Assembly (NCBI GenBank): GCA_022838705.1
Contig: JALHJZ010000002.1
Coordinates: 124,001 to 188,000 of the forward strand
Direction of reading: 5' to 3'
Length of the DNA: 64,000 bases
Source of the DNA: Candidatus Bipolaricaulota bacterium
GTDB lineage: Bacteria; Bipolaricaulota; Bipolaricaulia; Bipolaricaulales; Bipolaricaulaceae
The first letter of the stretch is position 1. Each line of letters opens with the position of its first letter. Positions 1-9,278 of the stretch are shown in pieces. Both the position numbers and the translations under genes were made by a program. The notes beneath the pieces are model-generated. The model was not told where the DNA came from. It made no database searches and saw only the letters and a program-made list of their open reading frames with translations.

Positions 1-338
1 TGCGCCGGCTGCGGGAGAAGGGGGTTGACGATCCCGAGCTCCTGGATGCGATCCTCGCCCACGCCGGGCGGAAGGAGCCCGCAACTCCGTTCGAACACGC
101 CCTAGCCGCGGTGGACCCCCTCACCGGGCTCATCGTCGCCGCCGCCCTCGTCCACCCCGGACGGCTGGCCGGCCTCACCGTCCAGAACGTGGTCCACCGC
201 TACCGCGAGAAGGGGTTTGCCCGGTCGGCATCGCGAGAGGGGATCGCACGGTGCACGCAGCTTGGGCTCACCCTCGACGAGTTCGCCACCCTCGTCCTCA
301 CGGCAATGCAGGGGATCCAGGGCGAACTCGGCCTGTGA
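1..338 (+). CDS. HD-domain phosphohydrolase-like protein, C-terminal part
   Basis: The frame is open from the left edge (first full codon at base 3), so only the last 111 or so residues are present and the true start lies outside the window. It contains the stretch LLDAILAHAG near the beginning, then DPLTGLIVAAALVHP and YREKGFARSASREGI, and ends in AMQGIQGELGL. This run is typical of the C-terminal half of small HD/HDIG predicted hydrolases, whose metal-binding HD residues lie earlier. The substrate of this family is unknown to me. It converges with the mgtC-like gene 12 bases downstream. Family assignment is fairly good, function is open. Confidence 0.65.
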   Translation, partial: RRLREKGVDDPELLDAILAHAGRKEPATPFEHALAAVDPLTGLIVAAALVHPGRLAGLTVQNVVHRYREKGFARSASREGIARCTQLGLTLDEFATLVLTAMQGIQGELGL

Positions 339-350
339 AACGGCCCCGGC

Positions 351-998
351 TCACTGCCAACTGACGCGGGACACGCCGGGGAGGGCGAGGAGCTCCTCCG
401 AAAGCTGGGCTGACCGGACCTCACCGCGGCTCCGGACGTAGAACGTGAGCGAGGCGCAGTCCTTCGACCGGTCGAGGCGGACGTCGAGGGCGAGGACCCG
501 TTGCCGCGCTCCGGAGAACACCCCGCGGCACAGCTCATCGAGGCGCTGCACCTCCGTGCCCTGGGTGTGGACGATCACGGTGTGGTAGGAGTGGGCGGGG
601 ACGAGGCGCTCCACTCGGTTCAGCCCCAACAGGACGGCCAGCGTCAGGGCGGCGCTCCCCGCAGCGAGGATGTACAGGCCCTGGCCGGCAGCGGCCCCCA
701 GCACGGCGACGAGCCAGATACAGGCCGCCGTGGTCACCCCCCGCACGATGTCCCGTGTCCGGACGATCGCCCCCGCCCCGAGGAACCCCACCCCGGTGAC
801 GATCCCGGCGAGGGCGCGGCCGGGGCCATCGGGGTGGCCGAGCTCCCCGGCGAGGACCATCACCAACGCCGCCCCGGCGCAGACGAGGATGTGCGTCCGC
901 AGGCCGGCCGCGCGCCCCCGAAGCTCACGTTCCAGCCCGATCGCCGCCCCCACCAGCGCGGCGAACAGGATCCGGGCGAACAGTTCCAGGGCCTCCAC
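351..998 (-). CDS. MgtC/SapB family inner-membrane protein
   Basis: A 215-residue protein. The first 140 or so residues form several hydrophobic helices with the MgtC-family signature GLERELRGRAAGLRTHILV (residues about 21-39) and GVGFLGAGAIVR, followed by a soluble C-terminal domain of about 75 residues like the ACT-like tail of long MgtC proteins. MgtC proteins are linked to growth at low magnesium and to inhibition of the F-type ATPase in pathogens; in an environmental organism only a membrane-stress role can be inferred. The start is GTG. It lies 9 bases behind kbl on the same strand, so it is probably co-transcribed with it. Confidence 0.85.
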   Translation of the reverse strand: MEALELFARILFAALVGAAIGLERELRGRAAGLRTHILVCAGAALVMVLAGELGHPDGPGRALAGIVTGVGFLGAGAIVRTRDIVRGVTTAACIWLVAVLGAAAGQGLYILAAGSAALTLAVLLGLNRVERLVPAHSYHTVIVHTQGTEVQRLDELCRGVFSGARQRVLALDVRLDRSKDCASLTFYVRSRGEVRSAQLSEELLALPGVSRVSWQ

Positions 999-1007
999 GC
1001 GCGCTCC

Positions 1008-2183
<1,176 letters not shown>

Positions 2184-2200
2184 GCTTCCTCCTCAGCGGC

Positions 2201-2229
2201 AGCTTACCCAGCCCGACTCGCCCAAGCAA
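2201..2229 (-). promoter_or_regulatory. Candidate promoter of kbl
   Basis: On the minus strand TTGCTT (2224-2229) and TAAGCT (2201-2206) are separated by 17 bases. The expected start of transcription leaves a short leader that still contains the GAGGAGG ribosome site of kbl. The boxes are only partial matches to consensus, so this is tentative. Confidence 0.35.
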
Positions 2230-2240
2230 ACGCGGGCGGG

Positions 2241-2246
2241 TAGAAT
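2241..2246 (+). promoter_or_regulatory. Candidate -10 box of tdh
   Basis: TAGAAT lies 36 bases before the tdh ATG, and an AGGGAGG ribosome site follows in the leader. No convincing -35 box is seen 16-18 bases upstream. It is back-to-back with the kbl promoter region, so the two divergent genes may share control. Confidence 0.35.
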
Positions 2247-2282
2247 GCCCATCTGAACACTTTCACACCATAGGGAGGACAG

Positions 2283-3251
2283 ATGCGCATTCTCGTCACA
2301 GGGGCTACCGGGCAGATCGGATCAGAGCTCACCCTCGTGCTGCGCGAGCGGTATGGAGGAGATGCGGTGATTGCGGCGGGCCATCGCAAACCAGCCTCCG
2401 CTGCGCTCGCCTCCTCCGGGCCGTTCGTGTCCCTCGATGTCGCGAACCGGGATGCGTTGGCCCGGGTGATCCAAGAGCACGGGATTGAAACGGTGTACCA
2501 CCTCGCTGCCGTCCTGTCTGCGACCGGCGAGCAGCACCCCCAACGGGCGTGGGACGTCAACGTCAATGGGCTGTACAACCTGCTTGAGCTCGCCCGCGAG
2601 AGCGGGATCCGTCAGATCTTCTATCCCAGCTCGATCGCCGTGTTCGGGCCCCGTACCCCCCGCGACCGCACCCCCCAGGACACGGTCCTCTCCCCGACGA
2701 CGATGTACGGAGTGACGAAGGTCACGGGCGAGCTCCTCTGCGACTACTATGCCCATCGGTTCGGGCTCGACATCCGCGGGCTCCGCTACCCGGGGATCAT
2801 CTCCAGCGAAACCCCGCCCGGGGGGGGAACGACGGACTACGCGGTGGAGATGTTCTACCTCGCAGTGGAGGGGAAGCCGTACACATGCTTCGTACGCGAG
2901 GACACGATGCTGCCGATGATGTTCATGCCCGATTGCCTGCAGGCGGCGCTGGACCTCATGGAGGCGCCGGAGGCGAAGCTGCGCTACCGCACCTACAACC
3001 TGAGCGCGATGAGCTTCACCGCCGGAGAACTCGCCGCGGAGATCAGGAAGCATGTCCCCGGGTTCAGGGTCGAGTACGTGCCGGACTTCCGCCAGGCGAT
3101 CGCCGACTCGTGGCCTCGCTCGATTGACGATTCGGCCGCACGGGCCGACTGGGGATGGAAGCCACGCTATGGTCTTTCCGAGATGGTGGCGGAGATGCTG
3201 GCCGCGCTCTCCCGTCGCCGCGCGGCGGGGTGCCTCTACCCTACAGGCTAG
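2283..3251 (+). CDS. tdh: NAD-dependent L-threonine 3-dehydrogenase, epimerase-like type
   Basis: A 322-residue short-chain dehydrogenase/epimerase fold protein. It has the Rossmann motif GATGQIG (residues 7-13), the serine of YPSSIAVFGP (114-123) and the catalytic pair Tyr142/Lys146 in MYGVTKVTGE. The motif RYPGIISS and the segment GGGTTDYAVEMFY (about 180-192) are typical of the threonine dehydrogenases of the extended SDR group, which oxidise threonine to 2-amino-3-ketobutyrate. The divergent kbl gene consumes that product. The ATG follows an AGGGAGG site. The last 11 bases overlap the convergent ridA gene. Confidence 0.85.
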   Translation: MRILVTGATGQIGSELTLVLRERYGGDAVIAAGHRKPASAALASSGPFVSLDVANRDALARVIQEHGIETVYHLAAVLSATGEQHPQRAWDVNVNGLYNLLELARESGIRQIFYPSSIAVFGPRTPRDRTPQDTVLSPTTMYGVTKVTGELLCDYYAHRFGLDIRGLRYPGIISSETPPGGGTTDYAVEMFYLAVEGKPYTCFVREDTMLPMMFMPDCLQAALDLMEAPEAKLRYRTYNLSAMSFTAGELAAEIRKHVPGFRVEYVPDFRQAIADSWPRSIDDSAARADWGWKPRYGLSEMVAEMLAALSRRRAAGCLYPTG

Positions 3252-3627
3252 GCCCGAGGTAGGCGATCGCCTCGATCTCGATCCGGCTCCCCTTGGGGAG
3301 GCGGCTCACCCCGACGCAGACGCGCGCCGGGGGATCTCGATCGAAGGACGCTGCATAGGCCTCGTTGACCGCGGGGAAGTCATCCATGTCGGTGAGGTAG
3401 ATCGTCACCTTGACGAGGTCGCGCAGTGACCCCCCTGCCGCCTGGACGACCTGGGCGATGTTCCGCAGGCAGAGCTTGGTCTGATCCCCGATCGGCCCCG
3501 CCGCGAGCTCTCCCGTGGGGAGGAGGGGGAGCTGGCCGGAGATGAACAGGAACGGCCCAGCCTGTACGCCGGGCGAGTAGGGGCCGACGGCCGTCGCTCC
3601 GGGGGGGACCACTGGTCGGCCGGACAC
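3241..3627 (-). CDS. ridA: RidA family enamine/imine deaminase
   Basis: A 128-residue YjgF/YER057c/UK114 protein that hydrolyses reactive 2-aminoacrylate-type enamines released by PLP enzymes. Visible family marks are AVGPYSPGVQAG (about 12-23), FISGQLP, and the conserved arginine in PARVCVGVSRLPKG, ending in IEIEAIA. The start is taken as the GTG that shares one base with the rplQ stop (TAGTG), which gives the usual length; the open frame extends upstream but only as a shadow of rplQ. It is the last gene of the ribosomal superoperon and overlaps the convergent tdh by 11 bases. Confidence 0.88.
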   Translation of the reverse strand: MSGRPVVPPGATAVGPYSPGVQAGPFLFISGQLPLLPTGELAAGPIGDQTKLCLRNIAQVVQAAGGSLRDLVKVTIYLTDMDDFPAVNEAYAASFDRDPPARVCVGVSRLPKGSRIEIEAIAYLGPSL

Positions 3628-3977
3628 TAGGTCCAGGTGAGGCGGGCCACCTCCGCCCCGTCTCCCCGCCGCGGCCCGAGCTTGAGGACACGGGTGTACC
3701 CGCCCTCGCGGTCGCGGTACCGCGGCCCGAGCTCGGAGAACAACTTCTCCGTGGCTTCCTTGCTCTGAAGGATGGCGAACGCCCGCCGCTGCGCGGCCTG
3801 CTCGCCCGTCCGGGCCCATGTCACGAGACGCTCCGCCAGCGCCTGGGTCGCCTTGGCCCGGGCGAGGGTGGTGTCCACCTTGCCGTACAGGATCAGGTCC
3901 CTCGCTTGTCCGGACACTACGGCCCGCCGGCGATCGCTCCTCATGCTGAGCTTGGGTACGTTACAGCGATGGCGCAT
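3627..3977 (-). CDS. rplQ: 50S ribosomal protein L17 (bL17)
   Basis: A 116-residue protein with the bL17 opening MRHRCNVPKLSMRSDRRRA and the body LYGKVDTTLARAKATQALAERLVTWA, ending in YTRVLKLGPRRGDGAEVA. It follows rpoA, its usual neighbour in the alpha operon, and its ATG shares one base with the rpoA stop (TGATG), suggesting coupled translation. Downstream the stop overlaps the ridA GTG. Confidence 0.95.
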   Translation of the reverse strand: MRHRCNVPKLSMRSDRRRAVVSGQARDLILYGKVDTTLARAKATQALAERLVTWARTGEQAAQRRAFAILQSKEATEKLFSELGPRYRDREGGYTRVLKLGPRRGDGAEVARLTWT

Positions 3978-4912
3978 CAGTCCTCCTTCTCCGAACGCAG
4001 CGCGTAGCCGAGCTCACTGAGGCGCCCCTCGAGCCGGGCGAGGGTCTTCTCGCCGAACCCGTGGATATCGGAGACCTCCTCGCGGGTCCGCGCCAACAGG
4101 TCATGGAGGGTGATCACGCCCTCCTCCCGCAGCAGGTTGCAGGCCCGGACCTCAAACCCCAGCTCGAGCAGGGGCTTGAGGAGCTCCTCTGAGACCTCGG
4201 ACTCCGCCTCCCGCCCCCCCTGCTCCGCCCGCACGCCCTCGAGGAGGGCCAGGTGCTCACGCAGCACGGCCACGGCCTGGCCCACCGCCTCGGCCGGTGT
4301 GATCGCCCCGTTCGTCCATACGTCGAGGATCAGACGCTCATAGCCGGATCGCCCGCCGACGCGCGTCGCCTCCACCGTGAAGTTGACCCGCTCGATCGGG
4401 GAGAAGTCGGCGTCCACCGGGATGAGCGATAGCGGCGCATCGTCCCGCTTGTTCTCCTCGGCGGAGCGGAAGCCACGCCCGACCTCGACCTCCATCTCCA
4501 GCTCGAGCTTCCCCTTCTTGTCGAGGGTGGCGATGGGGTACGCGGGGTTGGCGATCTCGACCCCCGTCGGGGTCTCGATATCGCCCGCCCGAACCTCCCC
4601 CGGGCCGGTGGCGTTCAGGTACAGGCGGTGCAAGGCCTCGTCCTGGCACCGGATCGCGAGGCCCTTCAGGTTGAGGATGATGTGGAGCACGTCCTCGCGC
4701 ACGCCCGCGATCGTGTCGTACTCGTGGAAGTGGCCGGGGAAGAGCACCCGCACCACGGCCGCCCCGGGGATCGCCGATAGAAGTGCCCTCCGCAGCGCGT
4801 TCCCCAGCGTCGTGGCGTAGCCCCGCTCCAGCGGCGCCACGACCAGCCGCCCATAGCAGGGATCGTCCGACTCAGCCCACGTCGCCGTATCTGGGTAGAC
4901 AAAGGAAGCCAT
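3977..4912 (-). CDS. rpoA: RNA polymerase subunit alpha
   Basis: A 311-residue alpha subunit. The N-terminal dimerisation domain has LERGYATTLGNALRRALLSAIPGAAV (quoted in part: GNALRRALLSAIPG, about 37-50), and the C-terminal domain has the helix-hairpin-helix DIHGFGEKTLARLEGRLSELG near residues 280-300. Its length is normal. It assembles as a dimer with beta and beta-prime; the CTD contacts UP elements and activators. ATG start; one base separates it from rpsD. Confidence 0.96.
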   Translation of the reverse strand: MASFVYPDTATWAESDDPCYGRLVVAPLERGYATTLGNALRRALLSAIPGAAVVRVLFPGHFHEYDTIAGVREDVLHIILNLKGLAIRCQDEALHRLYLNATGPGEVRAGDIETPTGVEIANPAYPIATLDKKGKLELEMEVEVGRGFRSAEENKRDDAPLSLIPVDADFSPIERVNFTVEATRVGGRSGYERLILDVWTNGAITPAEAVGQAVAVLREHLALLEGVRAEQGGREAESEVSEELLKPLLELGFEVRACNLLREEGVITLHDLLARTREEVSDIHGFGEKTLARLEGRLSELGYALRSEKED

Positions 4913-4913
4913 C

Positions 4914-5537
4914 TTACCTCGAGTAGAACTCCACGATCAGGTTCATGTTGACCGATTGCTCGATCTCCTCCACAGTAGGGTCGGCATTCACCTGGATCCG
5001 CAGCCCCTCGAGATCGCGCGTCATCCAGGTCGGGACCGGCCGGCGCTCGGCCGCTTCTTTGATCTGGGGCCGCAGCTTATCGCGGGATTGGGGACGTACC
5101 TCCACGATGTCCCCCTCGCCGAGGAGGCGGGAGGCGATGTCCGCCCGCCGCCCGTTCACGAGGATGTGCCCATGGCCGATGAGCTGACGCGCCTGGTCCC
5201 GGGAGTGGGCGAAGCCGGCACGGTACACCACGTTGTCCAGCCGTTTTTCAAGCGACATCAGGATCGCCTCGCCCGTGACGCCCTTCCACTTTTTCCCCGC
5301 CTCCACGTACCGGCGGAACTGGGCCTCCCGAACACCGTAGATCCGCTTCAGCTTCTGCTTCTCACGAATACGAATCGCGTAGGGCGTTGCCCGTCGCCGG
5401 AAGCGGGTATGCTGGCCCGGAACCTGGGGCCGCTTCGAGATCGGGCACTGCGCCGAATAGCAGCGATCACCACGCAGGAAAAGCTTCACGCCCTCCCGCC
5501 GACACAGCCTGCACTTCGGACCCGTGTACCTGCCCAT
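4914..5537 (-). CDS. rpsD: 30S ribosomal protein S4 (uS4), zinc-binding form
   Basis: A 207-residue S4. The N-terminus has four cysteines (Cys9, Cys12, Cys26, Cys31) in the C+ zinc-binding arrangement. The central S4 RNA-binding domain includes RLDNVVYRAGFAHSRDQARQ and GHILVNGR, and the C-terminus ends in IVEFYSR as in other S4 proteins. It is a primary 16S rRNA binder and, in some bacteria, the translational regulator of the alpha operon. The gene is preceded by GGAGGCGGCGAGG, 12 bases behind the unusually early stop of rpsK. Confidence 0.96.
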   Translation of the reverse strand: MGRYTGPKCRLCRREGVKLFLRGDRCYSAQCPISKRPQVPGQHTRFRRRATPYAIRIREKQKLKRIYGVREAQFRRYVEAGKKWKGVTGEAILMSLEKRLDNVVYRAGFAHSRDQARQLIGHGHILVNGRRADIASRLLGEGDIVEVRPQSRDKLRPQIKEAAERRPVPTWMTRDLEGLRIQVNADPTVEEIEQSVNMNLIVEFYSR

Positions 5538-5549
5538 CCTCGCCGCCTC

Positions 5550-5897
5550 CTAGCTATGACTGACCGGGGTCACGTTCCGCACTTCCTCGACCTGGATCCC
5601 AAGCGAGCGAAGCGTCTGCACCACGGCCTGGCGGCCCGAGCCCGTACCATCCACGGTCACGATCACGGACCGCACACCATACTCCTTCAGATCCCGCACC
5701 ACGGCCTGGGTCGCCAGCTGTGCGGCGTACGGCGTGCCCTTACGCGACCCGGTGAACCCGGCCGTCCCCCCCGACTGCCACCCGACGGCGTTGCCGGTGA
5801 GGTCGGTCACGGTGATGATCGTGTTGTTGAACGTGGAGTGGACGTGCACCCGCGCCCGGTCGAGACGGATCGTCTTCTTCTTCCGTGCCTGAGCCAT
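5550..5897 (-). CDS. rpsK: 30S ribosomal protein S11 (uS11), lacking the C-terminal tail
   Basis: A 115-residue S11 with the conserved core VHSTFNNTIITVTD, SRKGTPYAAQLA and GPGSGR-equivalent GTGSGRQAVV. Known S11 proteins end in a highly conserved basic tail of the type IPHNGCRPPKRRRV; here the protein stops at NVTPVSHS with a TAG at 5550-5552. The bases after the stop are the rpsD ribosome site and do not encode the tail in another frame, so a simple sequencing frameshift does not explain it. The ATG shares one base with the rpsM stop (TAATG). Confidence 0.94.
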   Translation of the reverse strand: MAQARKKKTIRLDRARVHVHSTFNNTIITVTDLTGNAVGWQSGGTAGFTGSRKGTPYAAQLATQAVVRDLKEYGVRSVIVTVDGTGSGRQAVVQTLRSLGIQVEEVRNVTPVSHS

Positions 5898-6262
5898 TAC
5901 TTCCTCTTTCCGGCCTTGGCCGGCCGGGGCCCTTTCCAGGTGCGGGCATTGGTCCGCGTCTTCTGGCCACGCACGGGGAGCCCCACCTTATGCCGCAGCC
6001 CACGGTAGCACCCGATGTCGATCAGGCGCTGAATGTTCGCGCGCACTTGGCGCCGGAGGTCACCCTCGACCAAATAAGACTCCACCTCCCGCCGCAGTGC
6101 CGTCACATCCTGCTCAGTTAGGTCCATGACCTTCGTGTTCGGGGCCACGCCCGTCCGCGCGAGGATCTCCCGCGCCCGCGACGGCCCGATCCCGTAGATG
6201 TAGGTCAACGCGACTGCGATCTGCTTCTTCGCCGGAAGGTTGATGCCCGCGATGCGTGCCAT
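5897..6262 (-). CDS. rpsM: 30S ribosomal protein S13 (uS13)
   Basis: A 121-residue S13: MARIAGINLPAKKQIAVALT at the start, YIYGIGPSRAREIL (H2TH region), RRQVRANIQRLIDIGCYRGLRH in the middle and a basic tail TRTNARTWKGPRPAKAGKRK. It sits in the head of the small subunit and contacts P-site tRNA through the tail. It lies three bases after rpmJ and overlaps rpsK by one base. Confidence 0.96.
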   Translation of the reverse strand: MARIAGINLPAKKQIAVALTYIYGIGPSRAREILARTGVAPNTKVMDLTEQDVTALRREVESYLVEGDLRRQVRANIQRLIDIGCYRGLRHKVGLPVRGQKTRTNARTWKGPRPAKAGKRK

Positions 6263-6265
6263 GTC

Positions 6266-6379
6266 CTACCCCTGCCGTTGCTTGTGTTTCGGGTTGGGGC
6301 ACACGACCCACAACCGTCCCTCGCGACGGATGACCCGGCACTTCTCGCATATCTTCTTCACTGAACTCCGGACCTTCAC
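6266..6379 (-). CDS. rpmJ: 50S ribosomal protein L36 (bL36), zinc form
   Basis: A 37-residue protein read from a GTG start preceded by AGGAGGCGAGG. It begins VKVRSSVKKICEKCRVIRRE and has the zinc ligands Cys11, Cys14, Cys27 and His32. The family is 37-38 residues, so this is complete. Position between infA and rpsM is the classical one. Small size and the non-ATG start make it easy to overlook. Confidence 0.95.
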   Translation of the reverse strand: MKVRSSVKKICEKCRVIRREGRLWVVCPNPKHKQRQG

Positions 6380-6392
6380 CCTCGCCTCCTAA

Positions 6393-6611
6393 TCACGTCT
6401 CACGGTACACGATCCGTCCCCGGGTGAGGTCGTAGGGGGAAAACTCCACGACCACCCGATCCCCGACCACCACCCGAATGAAGTTCTTCCGCATCCGGCC
6501 CGAGGCCACACACAGCGCATCGTGATCGTTGTCCAGTTTCACCCGGTACATCGAGTCGGGCAGGACCTCCGTCACCTCTCCTCGCGCCCGGATCACGTCC
6601 TTCTTCGACAA
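6393..6611 (-). CDS. infA: Translation initiation factor IF-1
   Basis: A 72-residue S1/OB-fold protein: KKDVIRARGEVTEVLPDSMY at the start, then CVASGRMRKNFIRVVVGDRV and SPYDLTRGRIVYRET at the end, exactly the usual length. The start is a TTG at 6609-6611 with a GGGAGGCG site just upstream; it lies inside the last codons of map, giving a 19-base overlap. Upstream codons in this frame belong to map. IF-1 blocks the A site during initiation. Confidence 0.95.
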   Translation of the reverse strand: MSKKDVIRARGEVTEVLPDSMYRVKLDNDHDALCVASGRMRKNFIRVVVGDRVVVEFSPYDLTRGRIVYRET

Positions 6612-7369
6612 AACGCCTCCCAAATCCCCCCCGTCAGCACCGCCGGCCCGTCCGGGGTCACCGCGATCATCTCCTCGTAGTGCGCGGCAAGCGCCCCGCT
6701 CGCCGTCACGGCCGTCCACCCATCGTCCTTGATGTGAACAGGGAGATCATCCCCCTTCACCATCGGCTCCGGGCAGAGGACCATCCCTTCCCGCAACATC
6801 GCCCCCTGCCCCGGCTCCCCAAAGTTCGGGATCTGGGGATCCTCATGGAGCTCCCGGCCGATGCCGTGGCCCACGAACTCCCGCACCACGTACAACCCAT
6901 GGCGGCTCACATGCCGGCCGATGGCGTGAGAGAGATCCGAAACGCGAGCGCCAAGTTTAGCGGCTCGGATCGCATCCTGCAAGGCACCACGGGTCACGGA
7001 AAGCAGCCGCTCCGCCTCGGGCGTGATCTCCTCCACGCCCACGGTCAGCGCCGCGTCCGCTACGTACCCCCCCCGCGTCAGGCCAAGATCGAGCGACACG
7101 ATGTCGCCCCGGTTGATCCGGCGCGAGGAGGGGATGCCGTGAACGATCTCCTCATTCACGGACACGCACAGGCTCGCCGGATACCCGTGGTAGCCCTTGA
7201 ACGCGGGCCGGGCCCCTGCCGCCCGGATCCGCTCCTCCGCGAGCCGGTCCAGTTCAGCGGTCTCCACGTCCGGCTCCACGCAAAGCGCCACCTCAACCAG
7301 GATCGCGGCGAGGAGTTGGGCGTTCTCCGCCACCACCCTCAGCTCGGCCTCCGTCTTGAGGGCGATCAC
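6593..7369 (-). CDS. map: Methionine aminopeptidase, type I
   Basis: A 258-residue MetAP. The metal ligands can be placed in SLDLGLTRGGYVADAAL (two Asp), the His of GHGIGRELHEDPQ, the Glu of GMVLCPEPMV and the Glu of HYEEMIAV. It removes the initiator Met cotranslationally. Start GTG at 7367-7369 overlaps the adk stop (GTGA). Position between adk and infA is the standard one. Confidence 0.95.
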   Translation of the reverse strand: MIALKTEAELRVVAENAQLLAAILVEVALCVEPDVETAELDRLAEERIRAAGARPAFKGYHGYPASLCVSVNEEIVHGIPSSRRINRGDIVSLDLGLTRGGYVADAALTVGVEEITPEAERLLSVTRGALQDAIRAAKLGARVSDLSHAIGRHVSRHGLYVVREFVGHGIGRELHEDPQIPNFGEPGQGAMLREGMVLCPEPMVKGDDLPVHIKDDGWTAVTASGALAAHYEEMIAVTPDGPAVLTGGIWEAFCRRRT

Positions 7370-7989
7370 GAGCGAAGGACCCGAATCACGTCAGCCACCA
7401 CAGCCTCCGGAGGCCGGGCCGCATCCACGGATACGAGCACCCCCTGACGGGCGTAGTGCTCGATGAGGGGCTGGGATTCCCGCTCGTACACCTCGTACCG
7501 GTGCGCCACCACCTCCGGCGCGTCGTCCGGCCGCTGGCGGAGCTCCCCACCACATCGGTCGCAGCGCCCCGCGGTGCGCGGGCGCTGGGTGACGAGGTTG
7601 TACACCGCCCCACACGACGCGCACACCCGCCGGCTCCCGAGCCGCCGCACCACCTCATCCTTCCCCACCGCGAGGTACACCACCGCGTGCACGGGGAGGA
7701 ACTCCGCCAGGCCCTCGGCCTGGGCCAGCGTGCGCGGGAATCCGTCCAGGAGGACCCCCTTCCGCCCGCGCACCCTCTCCCGCACCATGGCCAGCACCAC
7801 TTCATCGGGCACGAGCTCCCCGCGGTCCATGAACCCGCGCGCCTTCTTCCCGAGCTCCGTCCCGCGCGCCACCTCGTCCCGCAGCACATCCCCGGTGGAG
7901 AGATGGAACAGGTTCAGCTCTTCGGCCACCCGCACCGCGATCGTCCCTTTCCCTGCGCCCGGCGGGCCGAGGAGGACCACGTTCCTCAC
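7366..7989 (-). CDS. adk: Adenylate kinase with zinc-binding lid
   Basis: A 207-residue kinase converting ATP + AMP to 2 ADP. It has the P-loop GPPGAGKGT (8-16), the AMP-site LSTGDVLRDEV (30-40), LLDGFPRT (80-87) and a lid with four cysteines (Cys123, Cys126, Cys143, Cys146) that should bind structural zinc, as in many Gram-positive and thermophilic enzymes. GTG start overlaps the secY stop by 4 bases (GTGA), so it is coupled to secY. Confidence 0.95.
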   Translation of the reverse strand: MRNVVLLGPPGAGKGTIAVRVAEELNLFHLSTGDVLRDEVARGTELGKKARGFMDRGELVPDEVVLAMVRERVRGRKGVLLDGFPRTLAQAEGLAEFLPVHAVVYLAVGKDEVVRRLGSRRVCASCGAVYNLVTQRPRTAGRCDRCGGELRQRPDDAPEVVAHRYEVYERESQPLIEHYARQGVLVSVDAARPPEAVVADVIRVLRS

Positions 7990-9278
7990 AGGCCCTTCCT
8001 CCCCAGGAACGCGGAGCCCTTGATGAGGGACTCGTACTGGCGCATCACGAGGTGGGCCTCGATCTGCATGATCGTGTCAATGCCCACCCCGACGAGGATG
8101 AGGATTGAGGTCCCGCCGATCGAGAACCCCTGCAAGCCAGACACAGCGGAGAAGATGAACGGAAGGACGGCGATCCCCGCCAGGAACACCCCGCCCACGA
8201 GGAGCAACCGGTTCGTCACCGATCCCAGGTACTCCGCTGTCGGTTGCCCCGGCCGAACCCCAGGCACGAACCCGCCTGCCTCGCGCAGGTTCTTCGCGAT
8301 GTCGTTCGGATCGAACACGAGCGACGAGTAGAAGAAAGTGAAGAAGAAAATGAGGAGGACATAGGCCACAAGGTAAATCGTGCTCCCCGGAGCGATGTAG
8401 CGCTGCAACCAGTTGAGCTGGGGCACCCACGTCGCGATCGAACTGGGGAGGGTGAGGATCGCCGAGGCGAAGATGATCGGGATGACTCCCCCCTGGTTCA
8501 CCCGCAACGGGAGATGGGTCGTATGCCCCCCATACACCCGCCGCCCCGAGGTCCGCTTGGCATACTGGATGACGATCTTCCGCTGGCCCTGCTGAACGAT
8601 CACCGTCAGCGCAATCACGGCCACGAACAGCACGATCAGCCCGATCCCCCACAGCGGGTGGACCGTTCCGGCCGAGATCTCGAGCGCCGCCTGCTGGAAC
8701 TCCGCGGGGAGGCGGGCCACGATCCCGGCCATGATCAGCATCGAGACCCCGTTCCCAATCCCATTCTCCGTGATCCGCTCCCCCACCCACATCAGGAACA
8801 CAGTGCCCGCCGTGAGGGAGATGATCGTGCTCAGGTAGAAGCCCACCGACGGTTGGGCTAACCCGTACTGGATCACCAGGACGCCCATCGCGTAGGACTG
8901 GACCAGCGCCAGGGCCACCGTCCCCCACCGCGTGTACTGGGTCAGCTTCCTCCGCCCTTCCCGCCCTTCCTCCTGGAGCTTCTTCAGGCGGGGGAACACC
9001 GGGATGAGGAGGGAGAGGATGATCGAGGCATTGATGTACGGGATAACGCCAAGCGAGAACAACGAGAACTGCTGCAGCGCCCCGCCGGTGTACATGTTGA
9101 TGAACTGGAACAAGCCCGCTCCGAACGCGCCCGAGAGGACGTCCGCGAGCTGTCTCGTGTCCACCCCCGGCACGGGGATGTGGGCGCCGATCCGGAACAC
9201 GAGGAGCATCCCCAGGGTGTAGAGGATCCGCCGCCGTAGCTCCTCGATCGCGAACACCTGGCGAATGCGCCCCAGCAC
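7986..9278 (-). CDS. secY: Preprotein translocase subunit SecY
   Basis: A 430-residue membrane protein with about ten transmembrane helices. Seen: FRIGAHIPVPGVD near the start, GALQQFSLFSLGVIPYI (plug/helix 2 region), GIGNGVSMLIMAGIVAR and GGTSILILVGVGIDTIMQIE near the end. It forms the SecYEG channel. The GTG start abuts the rplO stop directly. Order rplO-secY-adk-map-infA is canonical. Confidence 0.96.
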   Translation of the reverse strand: MLGRIRQVFAIEELRRRILYTLGMLLVFRIGAHIPVPGVDTRQLADVLSGAFGAGLFQFINMYTGGALQQFSLFSLGVIPYINASIILSLLIPVFPRLKKLQEEGREGRRKLTQYTRWGTVALALVQSYAMGVLVIQYGLAQPSVGFYLSTIISLTAGTVFLMWVGERITENGIGNGVSMLIMAGIVARLPAEFQQAALEISAGTVHPLWGIGLIVLFVAVIALTVIVQQGQRKIVIQYAKRTSGRRVYGGHTTHLPLRVNQGGVIPIIFASAILTLPSSIATWVPQLNWLQRYIAPGSTIYLVAYVLLIFFFTFFYSSLVFDPNDIAKNLREAGGFVPGVRPGQPTAEYLGSVTNRLLLVGGVFLAGIAVLPFIFSAVSGLQGFSIGGTSILILVGVGIDTIMQIEAHLVMRQYESLIKGSAFLGRKGL

